A stretch of DNA of 64,000 nucleotides, from positions 29,424,001 to 29,488,000 of the forward strand of contig JAMJFZ010000239.1 of assembly GCA_026225945.1 (NCBI GenBank), read 5' to 3'. The notes below the pieces were generated by a model. The model made no database searches. It saw nothing but the letters and a program-made list of their open reading frames with translations, and had not been told where the DNA came from. The number at the start of each line of letters is the position of its first letter. Position 1 is the first letter of the stretch. This DNA is from Cricetomys ansorgei. Taxonomy: Eukaryota; Chordata; Mammalia; Rodentia; Nesomyidae. Position numbers and translations under genes: made by a program. Below are positions 23,890 to 36,977 of this stretch, one piece after another.

Positions 23890-24260
23890 TCACCTACACT
23901 CTTCCCTCTAACTCTTGCCAGATCCACCTACACTCACAACTCTGTTTGTTTCATATCTTTTCTTACTTTTCTTTAATAATAACATATTGAGTCCAGTTTG
24001 TGCTGCTAAGAGCCATTCACTGGACTGTAGTTGACTTACCAGCAGCCACACAGCCCTGAAGAAAAAGGATTCTTCCTCTCAGAATCCATCAGCTACCATA
24101 CATCCTCTTTTAGGGGTGGGGATTGACAACCCCCTTCCTCCTTCATGCCAATATCTTTATAGTTTGATGCAGTGCAGGTCTTTTTCAGGCAATCACAGCT
24201 TCCATGGGATCATGAGTGCCTTGTCCCAAGAGGACTGTATTCACAAGAACACTATTAGGA
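23890..24260 (-). mobile_element. L1 (Lx-type) 3'UTR fragment, minus strand
   Basis: The antisense 3'UTR landmarks are gagtccagtttgtgctgc, ccagcagccacacagcc and tcccatgg...tcatgagtgc. The T-rich stretch near 23940-23990 fits the 3' end side. The order matches the fragments at 27.7-28.6 and 59.9 kb. Confidence 0.65.
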
Positions 24261-27200
24261 TATTTTTTTTGTTTAAAAAAAAATAGAAATACTACCTAAA
24301 CCATAGCATTTGTTTATTATAACAAATATGTCATTTATCAATTTATCATTTAATGCTCCATTGTAGCTAAATACACATATTTTAATTAAATAATTTCAGT
24401 TATTCCACAGCACCTTGTGTTTTTATTATTAATGATAAACGCAACAAATATTGAGTGCTTATTATATGCCAAATAATTAAGGTAGGTAAGTTATATGTAG
24501 CATAGATTTTGAGAAAAATGCAACTTGTGGAGGTGAGATGACTTCATAAATAAGTAGCTGGCAGTCTGAAAGAGGCTGTGTTAAAAATCCAGATCTTTGG
24601 GTTTCTACACAGCCAAGCACTAATGACTTGGTACTGCCTGTTCAGCCCCTTCTTTGTGATTATTTCCCAAACACTTGGAATGACAAATGGATTCTACAGA
24701 TTAACATCTGCACCCAAGGTCTTTGATGTTAGGTTCTTCTTTGACATTTTATTGTCTTCCATCCCAAACACACAAGACACATCCTCAACTGTCTGTTCAC
24801 GCTCACTTCTCTTGTTACTGTGATCACATATTCAGGTTTGCTCACAACTATTCATACGTGATCCTTCCATTCAAATGTAGCTAGCAATAGTTTACTTTTT
24901 ACTCTGTAGGGAGGGCCATGGTTAGGAGATGACAAACTAGATGTAGACATTAACTGCAAGCAATTAATTGGTCAAACCTTCTTCTGAATGCTCACAGTCT
25001 GCCAGTAATATTTTTATCAGAATATTCATAAAATACATGCTGTTATGCCAAAATGAAAGTACTTGGTATATGTTTTATACCTCTCTCATAGGTCTTTTTA
25101 ATGCCTCTGCTAAAAATGTTTCTGAAGTAAATAAAGGTAAGAATGGTCAGAGTACTAAAACTCTACTGGGATCCTAACTAAACTCATAAGAATAAACCAC
25201 ACATAACTGATAACTGACACTTTAAGTCTCCCAGATCATCCAAAACAAGTCATCTAATGTCACAAAAGGGTGAATTGATCTTTCAGTTGATTGGAAATGT
25301 GTCAGTTTGCTTTTAGGCAAATTGACATCCTATGAATTGATTATTGGTAAATTTTGCAATGCTTCCTCTGTGTGATTGTCTTGACTGAACTCACATCTAT
25401 GACTCTTGATTGTGAGATGGTTTGTTTTGTGAAGAGAGAAAATTAAAATGCATGTAATTGTGTTTCTTTACATTGTTTTGGCCAATGATGACGATGACAC
25501 ACTTTTTTGTTTCTGTCTCTCTTTGTAGTTAACATAATGCTTTATCTTTGAAAAGGAAAGCATAAAATAAAATGTTATCTTAATCCCAAGTCATTTTAAA
25601 GTTATCCAGGATTCAGGGACAACCCGGAAGGTGTGTGTGCATTAGACCTTGTTCTGGGTTCCCCCATTCCTATTCAAAGCATTTCTTTTCATGTGTTAAT
25701 TCAATAGAAAAGAGACCAGCATCACATCTGTCTCTCTAGTACGTACTCCACACTGTGAGTGTGATAAATGTATTTATTCATTTTAACCAAATTCTACCAC
25801 AACAAAACAATTTAGAGGCCCCATGGAGTCTATCATAATAGGATTTTACCTGTACTTTGATTGAATTAAAGTATCCCATATAGAAATCTTCTATTTAAAC
25901 ATCATCCACAAAGACCTGAATCATGATGTTTTTCTTTGAAGGAGCACATTATTTACTGTAGTTTTGGACAGAGACTAATTAATCCACATTTTGGATAGTA
26001 CCACTGCTGGTTTCTAACAATACACTCTGCATCCCACCACTCACATAATTCTTTCCATAGAAAACCCTCATGAAATTTTCTAAGCAGGATTCCACATGCA
26101 TTTCTCTGAAAAATACTCAGACTTTTCATTATGCCTCTGATGTTTATAGGAGGATTATTTTTTTCATATTACTGACTATCATTTATTTAGAATCAGAAAT
26201 TTGTTTACACAATTTTATTCTACTCATTTACCTTTCTCTCCCAAATGTGTTTTAATAAAGATAGTAAATACAGCACGATTACCTTATAAAGTCATAACAT
26301 CAACTGAATGAAGATAGAATAATAAGCAATAATCACCAGAAAGCCATCTCATTTCGATTGTTTCAGCATTTGTTTGAGATTTTGCCCAAGGCAAAGCCAG
26401 GAGCTTCATTTATTTCAAAGAGATAAAAACAAGGAACTGGGCCCATTTTACATTGAATATAATTATGAAATAAAGGCCTTTGAGTAATAGAAAGGAAATT
26501 CATATTCCCATGTACATTCTTTCTAAGCTGTTGAGACATCTTAGTGACCACAGGACATAGTTATCTGTGCTGTTATGTAAGTCAAACAGCAGCTCAGTCT
26601 GAAGAACAAATGATTGCACATATCTTAGTAAGACCATCTGATTTCCATGTGACAAGACATTTGCTATTATATGTTATTTTTTTAATTGCAAAGCTGATGA
26701 GTTTAAGTCAACATATTTCTTTCCCCTGCTCCTTCTGCTTGTCAGCTGTAGCTGGATTGATAAAATGCAAATGAACAAATCATTAACGAGTACTGGTTAT
26801 GAATCTCTCAGGCAGTTCAGGACCCTATCAAATCCTGCACCTATTACTTTGTGTGATTGATGTACTATTGTAAGTGATTGTTCCTGATCTTATTAAATCT
26901 TATTGATTTTTTCCCAGTTTCTATTTTATGCAGGGCCAGGCTTGGACTGTTATGAATGTTGCCGAACACTGTTAATCAAGCTTACACAGCTATTTTGATG
27001 GCAAACAATTAGAACTCTGCAGCTCTACCTTGCAATTAGCTTCAGGGATACGGACCTCAGCACCATAATAATGAAAGAGACCCCTTTCAAGTACGGTAAT
27101 GAGATTTACAATTATGACCCCAAATAACCCCTGAGAAATAACCAATCTGCAAATTTAGATGTGTTTATCAATAATTTTCTCCCTTTCATGAAAATGAATT

Positions 27201-27689
27201 TAAGGAATTTTCTGAACTATATTCTCTAGAAAAATCATTTTTCGTATCCTTGAAATATGTCACAAACATCCAAGCAGTTCTAACCATATAAATTTTCAAT
27301 TATAAGTGTTTCACGTGGTAAGTAAATTACAGATGCATAAACATATTTTAAAAACAATCATGTGATTTCAGAAATAGGAGTAAGATTTTCATCTCTCCCA
27401 AATACAATTGTGGAATCTGCTTAAGGAAACAGGGGACACAAGTACTATTCATGTCTTCATTGGTTGATTTGCTCACACAATAAAATCTGTTAAGCAACTA
27501 CTATGAGAACTATATTGCAGTAGAATCCTTGAATTAGATAAAAAAGGGAAACCTTATTTTCTGCCCTTGAATGTACTTCTTACTATAGTAAAGGCATAAT
27601 TTAATATTGTTAGACAGTTGATGTCATTTTCTATGAGAAAATCACATGGGTAAAGCATTTTCCAACTTTACATATATTTCTAAAGTACA
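24261..27689. other. Gene-free, mostly repeat-poor stretch
   Basis: No gene is visible. Small L2/MIR-like traces may lie at 24435-24490 (acaaatattgagtgcttatt) and 27455-27560, both weak. The section at 26540-27180 has no repeat signature and is dense in homeodomain-like motifs; it is described separately as a candidate conserved element. Confidence 0.5.
26540..27180. promoter_or_regulatory. Candidate non-coding regulatory element
   Basis: This non-repetitive block carries a perfect POU octamer ATGCAAAT (26765-26772), a PBX-like TGATTGAT (26854-26861) and two CAATTAG homeodomain sites 27 bp apart (27006-27012 and 27033-27039). Such clusters are common in conserved developmental enhancers of gene deserts. 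They also occur by chance in AT-rich DNA, and no conservation data were available, so the call is speculative. Confidence 0.2.
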
Positions 27690-28640
27690 AATTCCTCATT
27701 TATTTTTGTAAAAAATTTTTTTATTATGCTTCTGGAATTTTCACATTTACATCTTGATCATAACCATTCCTACTCCCCATTTTGATTCTCCCCTTAGCAT
27801 ATCTGTTTCCCAATTTCATGTCCTTTAAAAAGTCTTTAACCTACTTAGTCCAATCAGTGCTGCCCATATGCACATTGGTGTTGTGTAGTTGGCCGTCACA
27901 TGGTGGACTAACCAAGAAAGACATGGAGACAGTCATTGGTGCAACCCTGTCAGAGCACTATCATGGCAAGTGCCAACCTAGACAGTGGAATCCCAAGGAT
28001 CTCATCTCTGGGGTTTTTGATATCTAAGCTCCTCAGGTGTTCTACTGATAGCACGTGCAGATCATGAGCAAATATCTTTTACATAAAACCAACAAGCTGC
28101 AGATAATACGAAATACCAAGGCCTAGGCAGCCCTTCACCCAACAATACACAAAACCACTATTTTAAACATAACTAAAAATAAACTTCTGCGACAGTGATA
28201 TGCCATATATTTAGACATAAGCAAACTATTAGTGTTTGTAACCTAAAAGAAAAGGGACTCTTCCTTTGACAGTGGCCATCAACTACCAATAGATTTTCAG
28301 CTAGGGATGGAGTCATGGTAGTCATTCCCTCCTCCATGCTGGGATTTTTAACTGGCTTGATTATTTACGTGCCTATTACAGGTAACCACAAACTTCAGGG
28401 AGAGCTGGTGTGCATCAGTCATGTCATGCCCAGCAGATAGCACTTTTCCCATCCCCTACCCCTTAAATAGTTTCTGTCCCTTCTCTGTGATATTTCCTTA
28501 GTTCTGTAGCAGAGGAAGGTTGATGTGGTCATACTATCTACAGCTGAGAACTTACAGTCACTTATGCTCAGCACTTGGAACAGTTACGAGTCTCCACATT
28601 GGCTACTACCCACTGCAAAAGAAGCTTCTCTGGTCAATGT
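27690..28640 (-). mobile_element. L1 (Lx-type) 3'UTR, minus strand, split by an LTR
   Basis: The left part (27690-27875) has the antisense 3'UTR string agtccaatcagtgctgccca. The right part (28225-28640) continues with gccatcaactaccaatag, tccatgctgggatttttaac and catgtcatgcccagcag. This is the order expected of one L1 3'UTR read in reverse. The intervening 27876-28194 is an LTR of the family seen at 21.7 kb. Confidence 0.75.
27876..28194 (+). mobile_element. Solo LTR inserted in an L1 3'UTR
   Basis: It starts tgtagttggccgtcacatgg and has the family landmarks accaagaaagacatggag, gagcactatcatggcaagtg, gcctaggcagcccttcaccc and aaaaataaacttctgcgaca. No interior follows, so it is a solo LTR. The 81-codon frame at 27782-28027 is a by-product. 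Confidence 0.8.
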
Positions 28641-29204
28641 TGAGAGTAATGAAATTTACTAATCTTTAGATATAAATATAAATAGAAAGAAGTTTGACAA
28701 CATGACTATGTAGCAAAACAGCAGAAGTTTTACCCAAGTAACTATGATACACCCTAGCCATGAGTTTTAAATAGATTTAACAGTAGCAGATGTTAATTTC
28801 TTTCCTTCCTTTTTATGTGAAATAGGAAACAAATACAATCAGAAAATGGTGGTTACTTCCAGAACTATCCTGTCACTATATACCAATAAACACATCTTGC
28901 CAGTCCTGTCAGTATTGTAGCATGCATGTCTAACACTGGTAAAATCACTGATGTATTTTCTGCCCCAGCATCCTGTACAGAATCTTTTAGGCAACAGTGA
29001 TATTTTCCTGGTTAGTTCAAGGCTTATTTTTCTATGTCCACCATTTAGTTTTACCATTTAGTGTTATTCAGTGTGCCTTTGAGAACTTCCTGACAAACTA
29101 CCTTAATGAGGTGTCTGGTATTGATACTATTATTTAATAACCTGTGTTTTGGGGGGAACAACATTGTCTTCCATGAAACTCTCTTGTTAAAATTGTATCT
29201 TAAT
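28641..29204. other. Gene-free sequence
   Basis: No gene or clear element is seen. Confidence 0.5.
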
Positions 29205-29345
29205 TAGGCTGGGCATGGTATTGCACAGTTTTAATCCCAGCATTGTAAGTAGAGGCAAGCAGATCTCTGTGAGTTCAAGGATAGCCTGATCTACATAGTG
29301 AGTTCCAGGAAAGCAAGAGCTACATAGTGAGACTCTGTCTGAAAT
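29205..29345 (+). mobile_element. B1 SINE, plus strand
   Basis: It is nearly full length, starting ggctgggcatggtattgcac, then tttaatcccagcattg, gagttcaaggatagcctgat and gagactctgtctgaa, with a tail of AATTAAT repeats rather than pure A. Confidence 0.93.
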
Positions 29346-29582
29346 TAAGTAATTAATTAATAATATCTTAATTAAGTTACAAATTAGTATTATTGTGAGG
29401 CTTCTTCATACATCCTTAGTTTTGGTTGACCCATCCCCAACCTCCACCTCTCTATCCACTTGCCTCTATATCCACTTCAGCATTTAGCCTCTGGTAACCC
29501 CATTTCTTGTGTTTCATATAATGTGCTTTATACTATCCATATTATAATTTTACTTTGGTTGCAAGATCATAGATTTCCCCAT

Positions 29583-30985
29583 ACCTTTCTCTTTTTTCTT
29601 TTTCTTATTTATTTATTTTATATTTCTTCTTTCATACAATACATCCCAACCCACCCCCACCTCCTTCTCTCTCTTCACTCCTCCCAGCTTCCCATTTCAT
29701 TTCCCATCTCCCTCAGAACGACCCTCCCACCCCCACCAAGTCCCCCTTGTCCCAGAAGAGAGCAGTCCTCCCAGGGTAACTGCTCAAACAGGGCATGTCA
29801 TAACAAAATGGAACAAGGCCCAGCACTACTCCCTACATAAGGGTAGAGTAGGCAACCCAGCAGGAGGAAAAGGATCCTAAGAGCAGATTAAGGGGTCAGA
29901 GACTCCCCCACTCCTGCCTGTAGGTATTCCACAAGAACATCAAGCAGGATAGCCATGAGATATATTTAGGGGACCCTTCAGGTTCCCTGTCTGCTGCTTC
30001 AGTCTCTGTGAGCCACTAAGAGTGCTGTTCAGTTGACACAGTGAGGTTTGTTCTCCTGGTGTCCTAGACCACTCTTGTCCCCACAATCCTTTCTTCCATG
30101 GGGTTCCCCAAGATCTGCATGATGTTTGGTCTTGGCCTTTGCATATGCTCCCATCAGCTGCTGGAAGGGGAATCTCTGAAGAGGACAGAGCCAGGTACTA
30201 ATCTATGAGCAGAGCATAATATCATTAGAAATCATCTCAAGGCCATCCAGTTTCTAGTTCCTGGCATGCCCAGCAGTTTTAGGCAGGTGTTCCCTCCTTT
30301 GGCATGAGCTTCTGCCCTTTCATTATCCCAGAGGATCCTGGAGGGATATAGGCCATAGCTAGGAGGTTTTGTGGCTGGCTTGGTGTCCCAATCCCACCAC
30401 TAGAAGCCTTATCTGACCACAGGAGATGGCCTGTTCAGGTTCCATATTCCCAATTAATATAGGTCCTTGCTTGGATCTCCCTCATAGATTCCAGTGAGTT
30501 TCCACTGCACTAGGTCTCCAGATCACCAGTTTTGGTATTCTCTCTATATATTGTCTCCCTCCATCCCTCTCCCCATTCTGGTCCCCTCTGCTCCCATTCC
30601 CACCCTCCCCTAGATCTCCTGCACCATATGCTATATTCCTACTTTACCAGGGAGATCTCTGTGTTCCCACCTGGGCCCTTCTTGTTGCATAGCTTCTTTG
30701 GGTCTGTGGATATTAGTACCTTTCTCATTTGCTTAAGAGTTAATATCCACATATAAGTGAATATATACCATGTTTGTCTTTCTGGAACTGGGTTATCTCA
30801 CTCAGAATGATTTTTTTCTAGGCCTATCCATTTGCCTGCAAAATTCATGAGGTAATTTTTAAAATAGCTGGTTAATACTCCATTGTGTAAATGTACCATG
30901 TTTTCTTTATCCACTAGTAAGTTGAGAGGCATCTAGGTTGTTTCCAATTTCTGGCTATTATGAATAAAGCTGCTGCAAACCTCCT
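29583..30985 (-). mobile_element. L1 3' end (ORF2 terminus plus 3'UTR), minus strand
   Basis: Read on the minus strand, the right end starts inside the end of ORF2; the reverse complement of ctggctattatgaataaagc (about 30951-30970) is a typical landmark. The ORF2 end then runs through the atggtatatattcacttata region and into the 3'UTR down to an A-rich tail whose complement is the T-rich 29583-29625. The copy is 5'-truncated near 30985 and its reading frame is broken. The 126-codon frame at 29460-29840 lies in the antisense of the 3'UTR. Confidence 0.9.
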
Positions 30986-31739
30986 CTAATGTCATAGTAC
31001 TCTAAAATTTCATTCGTGTTTCTGCTACAATTCTACAATCAAATTCAACAGCTGCATCAATTTGAACAGCATTGTTGATAGAAACTAAAAAGAAGTGATC
31101 TAACATAATGTTTAATCATAGGAAAGCACTAAGACAGACATTACCCAACTTGAAGACACATTTCTGACATTGGGTGAGGTAATAGAGGGTCTAGATGATG
31201 AGGAAAGTCAAATTCAATAGTTATTAGTACCTTATACAGTTATTAGTACCTTCCCATCAAAGACTGGCTACATGCCTTCCAATTAAGCCTATTACCCTGG
31301 CTTTAAGTTCCTTATTTCTTGGTGGCATTTTGCAGTTAGAAGGAATAAGATAAAAGTTTTTGGTCAGAAAGTCTTAGATTTGGGGTTTTTTAAATGCCAC
31401 TTATGTTCTATGTTAGGAAGTAAATTACCTGATCCTTTTAAGCTTACATTTACTTATCTCTTATATAGGATTCTTCAAAAACCACCTACTGCAAATGATT
31501 AGAAATAATGTGTATTATTCTTCACTTACGCAGACATTTGCCTGCCTTCAGAAAATGCATCTGTACGTGCAGATGTAAAAAAGGTATTTTCAAAGCTTCC
31601 CATCCATCTACCCTCCATGTATACCTATTATACAAGGGAGCTATCTTCCAGTCAATGCTCACCCTCCCTTCTGCTCATCTGAATCTTCTATCCTAAGAGG
31701 TCTAAGCCCAAGTCTTTATTAATTTAGCGCAAAACTAAA

Positions 31740-32000
31740 GGCATTTCAGCCATATGTGTACACAAACATATATACCAGTAACAGTAGGCAGACAGAATAG
31801 GTTGTATTTTTTAAAATGTATGCATTTATGTAGACGTATACATATATGCATATGAAAGCAATTAATGAAAAAAGGGTCATGTCTTTGAAAAAGAGAGCAA
31901 GGGGAAGCATTTAGGAGAGATTCAAGAGGGGAAAGGGAAGGGAAAATGAAGTGATTGGATTAAAATCTCAAAAATAAGTAATAAAAATATTAAATGCAAG
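31740..32000 (+). mobile_element. L1 3' terminal fragment, plus strand
   Basis: The terminal rodent L1 pattern is visible: agcaattaatgaaaaaaggg, gtctttgaaaaagagagcaa, a G/A-rich run (aggggaaagggaagggaaaa) and aaaatctcaaaaataag at the end. It parallels the fragment at 38.9-39.3 kb. Confidence 0.7.
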
Positions 32001-34892
32001 TGGAAAAATCTTTAAATCCTAAAAGAAAGAAACAAAATTGCTAGGAAATAACAAAGAGGTGAAAAGAGAGAGAGAGGTGAAGGGAAGAGAGATGTGGGGG
32101 ACCTACCCATGAGCACACTCAAATAGACAGTTTCCTTGTACCTGATGCTCCCCAGTTTTGAAATAGACTGTTTCAACCACAATGAATTTCGTTTTGAGCT
32201 AATTCAAGTCCTTAATTCTTTACACATTCAGCAAGGCCTGTGTTGGCCTATTTACAGCTCTGCAGAGCATCAGTGAAAACCAGACAGAAAGTCTGTCATG
32301 GGAGCTTTCCGTACACTTTCTCTATGACAATGGCTCTCTCTTAGAATAATTTTTAACAGGAATCAAATGAAACAGTTCTTGGAAGTTCTTTGTAGAAGCT
32401 AATCTTTTCAGCAACCTGTCCTCTAGGCAGGAGAATTCACTCCTGAAATGGGTCTCGTTCAGAGTACACTACTCCAACTTGTCCTACAAACTTCTAAAGA
32501 AACAATGATATAGATAAATTTCTGTTTTATTAAAATAAAAATAAAGTTATTTTTTTCTCTTTTATCTAAATGCAAACTCCTTAACTTTACTGAGTGAAAA
32601 GCTGAGTAATACCGGCCCACTTCTCAACAGACTCCTTATAGAAACACATTCTATGTGTCATGTATCCAACACATTTCTGAGTTGTATTTTTTTCAGTGCA
32701 ACTCATTTGCAGCCTCACCTGCCCTGTTACACCTCTTCCCATGTGTGTCCTCTACACTAATGTATTCACTAGCTATATTAACTACCAACTTGTACTCCAT
32801 TTGCTTGATCCGATCAACGTTATACCCAACTTCATACTTGGTCTTCTGGCTCGTAGTTCCACTCTGTTTCTATCTGTGAATTCTTTCCCTTTGAATTTTC
32901 ACCTCTGAGAATCTTTTTAGTCCCTTCTGAATTCTGATTTCCTGCTCAGCCATATAATACTGGAAGGTCTATTTGTCCAACCTACACCACTATTCTCTGG
33001 TCTACATAAACTTGTTCTAACTTGATAGAATTCACTTTTAAAGATTGTGACTGCTTCTAATAAGAATTGTAGTGATTCTCAACCTTTTGTACTCCTGTTT
33101 TTCCACAATGCTGTCTGTAACTTTCAGTTTTATGTTCCTGTAATGAAGTAAATAATGCTGAGTACTTTATAGGGAAAATCAGGTTTGCTGCATTTCTGGG
33201 GATGTAAGCTCCATGGTCTGCTATCGAATCAGCTCTTTTGAGACCTTTATGGAGGAGAGCAACCCAGTGGCAGAAATCTGTGCAAGACAAAAGTCACGTG
33301 ACCAGAAAACAAGCTAGATCAGAGCCCTCTGAACACACACTAACTATAGGCAATAGGATTCTGGTGCTTATCGCCAATCCTCTCTTGTAAACTAGTTAGA
33401 GTCTCCCAAGGAAAATAACAGTACTGTTCTTGAGGGCAGCTTCCATATGATCCAAGGACCTACCGCTTAAAGGTCTAATACTCCCTAATAGAGCTTTATC
33501 AGAAAATCAAGCTTTCTACCTTCATGCTATTGTGAAATAAATTCAAACTCTATCCAAATTAAAGTACCATATTTTCAATAGTAGGATAAAAATCTGCATG
33601 TCCTTCTGTTGAAAAAAAAAGTGATGGATACAGTCCTAAAGCACATGCAAACAATAATGTATTTTATGCTGTGTGTTTTCTATATTTATCTTTGTGTTAT
33701 TTTCCCTAGAACAGCCACTCTGCAGTTTTATATGATAGTTCTGATGATATATCCACATGCATGAACTTAACATAAGCGTAAAATAAGCAAATCTACAAGT
33801 GTGTCCTTCAGCACCAGTTAAGCCGTACAATTCCTGCAGTCTGGGCTGACAGACTATGCTAAATCGAAAGGTGTTGAGACCTCACACCATTGGCCATCAA
33901 GGTACACCTAGAAACTCGTTGCACAGGATCTAGGAGATCATTAGCATTATTTTATGCCAGTATTTGGGAACAGTGTGTTATGTACTAATAGATGACTAGC
34001 CAAAGGATATAGGCTAATTTTTACCTAAAGAACTTAGACAATACCCATGTAATGTTACCTGCTGATTGCATGGCTGATACTGGACACCACCAATAGATTT
34101 TTTTAAAGGTAAAATTATAGTAGTCTACAGAAATCATATGGTTATAATTTGGTATTCTACGTTATTAAATAAATTGAACATATACATATTACATATGTAT
34201 ATATAATACATTATTTAGATGTATATGTACATATTTGCATGTCTATACCCAAATCTATCTGTGTATTATGTGTGTGTCTTTGAAGTAAAGAATTTTTGGC
34301 TTTATTGTCACAACCATTGTACTAAACTTATATAAAATGTAGGTATTATATGATGAATAAATTGATACTAGATAGAATGACTCACTTTGATCCATTAGGC
34401 TTTCTTTAAAGATATTCTGTAAGCTGCAGAACTGGTATTGCTGGAAACCATTTAGGGGTGACTGTGAGTTGGGTCAAAGGAAATTAAACAGATGGGTCTG
34501 TTATTTGAGTCAGCTGAGGGAACAGAAAAGGCACATAGCCGAGCCTTGGTTTCTATAGTGAGTATAGCATTTGATATATAGTATATCTTTGATTTACTAT
34601 TTAGAAAAATATAGATAATTAAAGTCAATTTATATTATAAAATGATTTCAAACACTGGGACATGGTAAACCACATGCTACTAGTCTAGAAAGATTATATT
34701 GGTTAGGAACAATTCTGAAATTTTTATGTATGTATGCTTGAAGTGATGTCAAATGGTGAGATTATTTGTTTATGTGCCCTATCTATCACATCCATTAGTT
34801 TAAATATTACATGCTTGCACACATTAAATCTATAGACATTTAGTTACAAACCTGGAGGCAAGTTTCTGACCTAAAAATCACAGAGATTGGCT
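32001..34892. other. Gene-free, mostly unique sequence
   Basis: No gene is seen. An AG-rich patch lies at 32058-32100 and an AT-rich patch with short palindromes at 34160-34260. A possible hAT-type end (gtgattctcaacctttt near 33070) is too weak to call. Confidence 0.45.
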
Positions 34893-35065
34893 ATAATAAC
34901 AGATCTGGGCTCAGATCCAATTCAGTTACTTTCTGAATTTGTGCCTTTGAGCAAATGATAAAAAATTTTCCTAACCTTGTTTTTTATTGTTTAACATGGA
35001 GATAATGACATTTGCCTCATATAATTATTTCAGTGATTAAATAAGCTCTTACAGTATCTACTTGT
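34893..35065 (+). mobile_element. MIR SINE relic, plus strand
   Basis: The order of worn MIR core motifs is preserved: ctgggctcagatccaattca, gtgcctttgagcaaatga, cctaacctt, aacatggagataatgacat, cctcatataattatttcagt and gattaaataagctc. MIRs are ancient in mammals, so the high divergence is expected. Confidence 0.75.
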
Positions 35066-36700
35066 ACAGAAAACACCAGCCTTGATCCCTATCCTTTATA
35101 TTTGTCCATGTAAATGGTTTACCAGAACACAAACAAACAAAAACAGAAATCAACTAATTGGAAACTACCTCCAAAGTATCTCGTGTCAAAAGTAGTTCCG
35201 AGTGTAAGCTTATTCCTCAGCACTCAGGAGGCTGAAGCAGGAGAATGGCAAGCACAGAAAGTCCTCTGACAGAAGAAGAAAGGAAAAGGAATACATTCCA
35301 AAACCCAGAAAAGATGAGAGAAGCTGAATCTAATGTATCAGCTTTCCATGACAATGAACACTTTGGTGAACACACAGCAGATGGACACTGTGGTGAACAG
35401 ACAGCAGAACTACAGGACAAGAGCAATGCAGACACTGGAGGAAGTTATGTATCTGGACCCTGGGTAGAAAGGTAGATCTTCAGTTGGTTTGAGATAAGAC
35501 ACTAGAGTTTAGTATGTAAGACACTGGATATATTTTAATTAGGCAGACTAAAAATAAATGACAAGAAAAGATATATCCACTTAAAATCTCTCCACAAACT
35601 TTATCATGACTGTTAACAACATTACAAAAAAATTTAGACTATCATCAAATTTGACATCCTAATTTTGAGTTTTAGTAAACTTCTAGTAAAATTTTAGTAA
35701 AATTTCAAATCAGATACGTTTTGCTATTGCTCTAACTTTTAAAAATGAATTTAGCTAGCTGACTACCACTGTGGTTTCATTCGTGGAAGTCTGGTTTTGT
35801 ATTTTACTTTTCTCTCTGGAATATGTGCAAAAATAACTATTGAATTGCAGTGAAACTTCAGTGACAAACTTGAGTTTATTAAATGTTCTCTGCTAAAATG
35901 GTTCTTCTTATGCCATTTGTAAAAGGGGGAAATTTGTTTAATATTAGGAATATATGAACTTCAGACTCAATATGGCATTGAAATATGACATAATTTCTGA
36001 GCAATATTATAGGTGTTATAGTAAGTGATCTTAGCTGCTATGTTTATCCCATCCTGACTCCTTTGCTATCCTTGATAAACAAAAATAGATAATGTTTTTT
36101 TCCTTTTCTCCTCTAAAGTTAAGTTAGAGAATGGGCAATTAGGGCTCCAGGTGCCAAAATTAATTTTGAAATGTTATTCTGATTATGCTTTTAGAAATAT
36201 TACCTGGTAGAGCAGGTGCTACTTTAATATGACTAAAAAGTTATGACTCTTGAACCCTGTCAAACATCAGGACCTATTTCAACTTTCCACAACCTTGTAG
36301 ATACCATTTGTTGGAGCATATCATCTTGTGTTTAAAATTAGACCAATTTAGGTTGAAAAATAAGAAACAAATCTTCTATTGTAAAATCAACAGGCCATTT
36401 CAAATGTGGCCGGAATTATCTTGTAGTTGTGGGCACTTGTGAAATACCTGTAACTATGACTTTTAACACAGTTCTCCATTGTGGTCTGGATAGATTATGA
36501 AATGGTGCCTGGAAACTTTAATGTTAAGGACAATATTGATTCAGAATCAAGATCTGCCAGTGACTTCTAATTGCTTGTTAAAATTAATTCTAATTCAGCT
36601 CTGAATATTCTCCTGTCATTTACTACAGACCTGTGCTCTGCCCAAAGCCCCCTACCAGTAGTTGTAAGCAGTATGAATGTAGTCATGCATGTGTTTAAAA
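35066..36700. other. Gene-free sequence with one unusual short open frame
   Basis: A B1-like scrap (cagcactcaggaggctgaag, 35218-35237) precedes a 76-codon frame at 35245-35475 that contains a 9-codon internal repeat. I do not recognise the protein and see no promoter or clear splice sites. The rest is AT-rich unique DNA. Confidence 0.4.
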
Positions 36701-36704
36701 ATAC

Positions 36705-36930
36705 TGTCAGCTTTCTGTTGCTATAACAAAATGTGGAACATGGACCTCTTATGTAGTAAAGGAAGTTTATTTTGACCCGTGGTTCTGGAGGTTCAAATTC
36801 AAGATCAAGTCATCTGATCAATTTTAGCTTCATGGTGTACTCATGACAGGAAGGTTAAGTTAGAACAAGCACTCACAGCACAAGCAAGAAAGGAGAGAGA
36901 TCATAGGTCCAGGGACAACAATCAATGTAC
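36705..36930 (-). mobile_element. Degenerate LTR fragment
   Basis: The opening gctttctgttgctataacaa followed by a GTTTATTTTGAC-like segment is the antisense 3' end of a MaLR-type LTR. It ends near the CA-rich repeat that follows. Confidence 0.5.
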
Positions 36931-36934
36931 ATTT

Positions 36935-36977
36935 ACATACATACATACACACACACACACATACACACACACACACT
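36935..36977 (+). repeat. (CATA)n/(CA)n microsatellite
   Basis: Mixed CATA and CA units with one interruption. Confidence 0.9.

Noticed and set aside
29460..29840. 126-codon frame that could pass for a membrane protein
   Set aside because: Most of it lies in the antisense of an L1 3'UTR and its T-rich tail, which creates runs of hydrophobic residues.
33057..33340. Possible hAT-type DNA transposon end (gtgattctcaacctttt)
   Set aside because: Only a short terminal-like motif is recognisable; no matching opposite end or target duplication was found.
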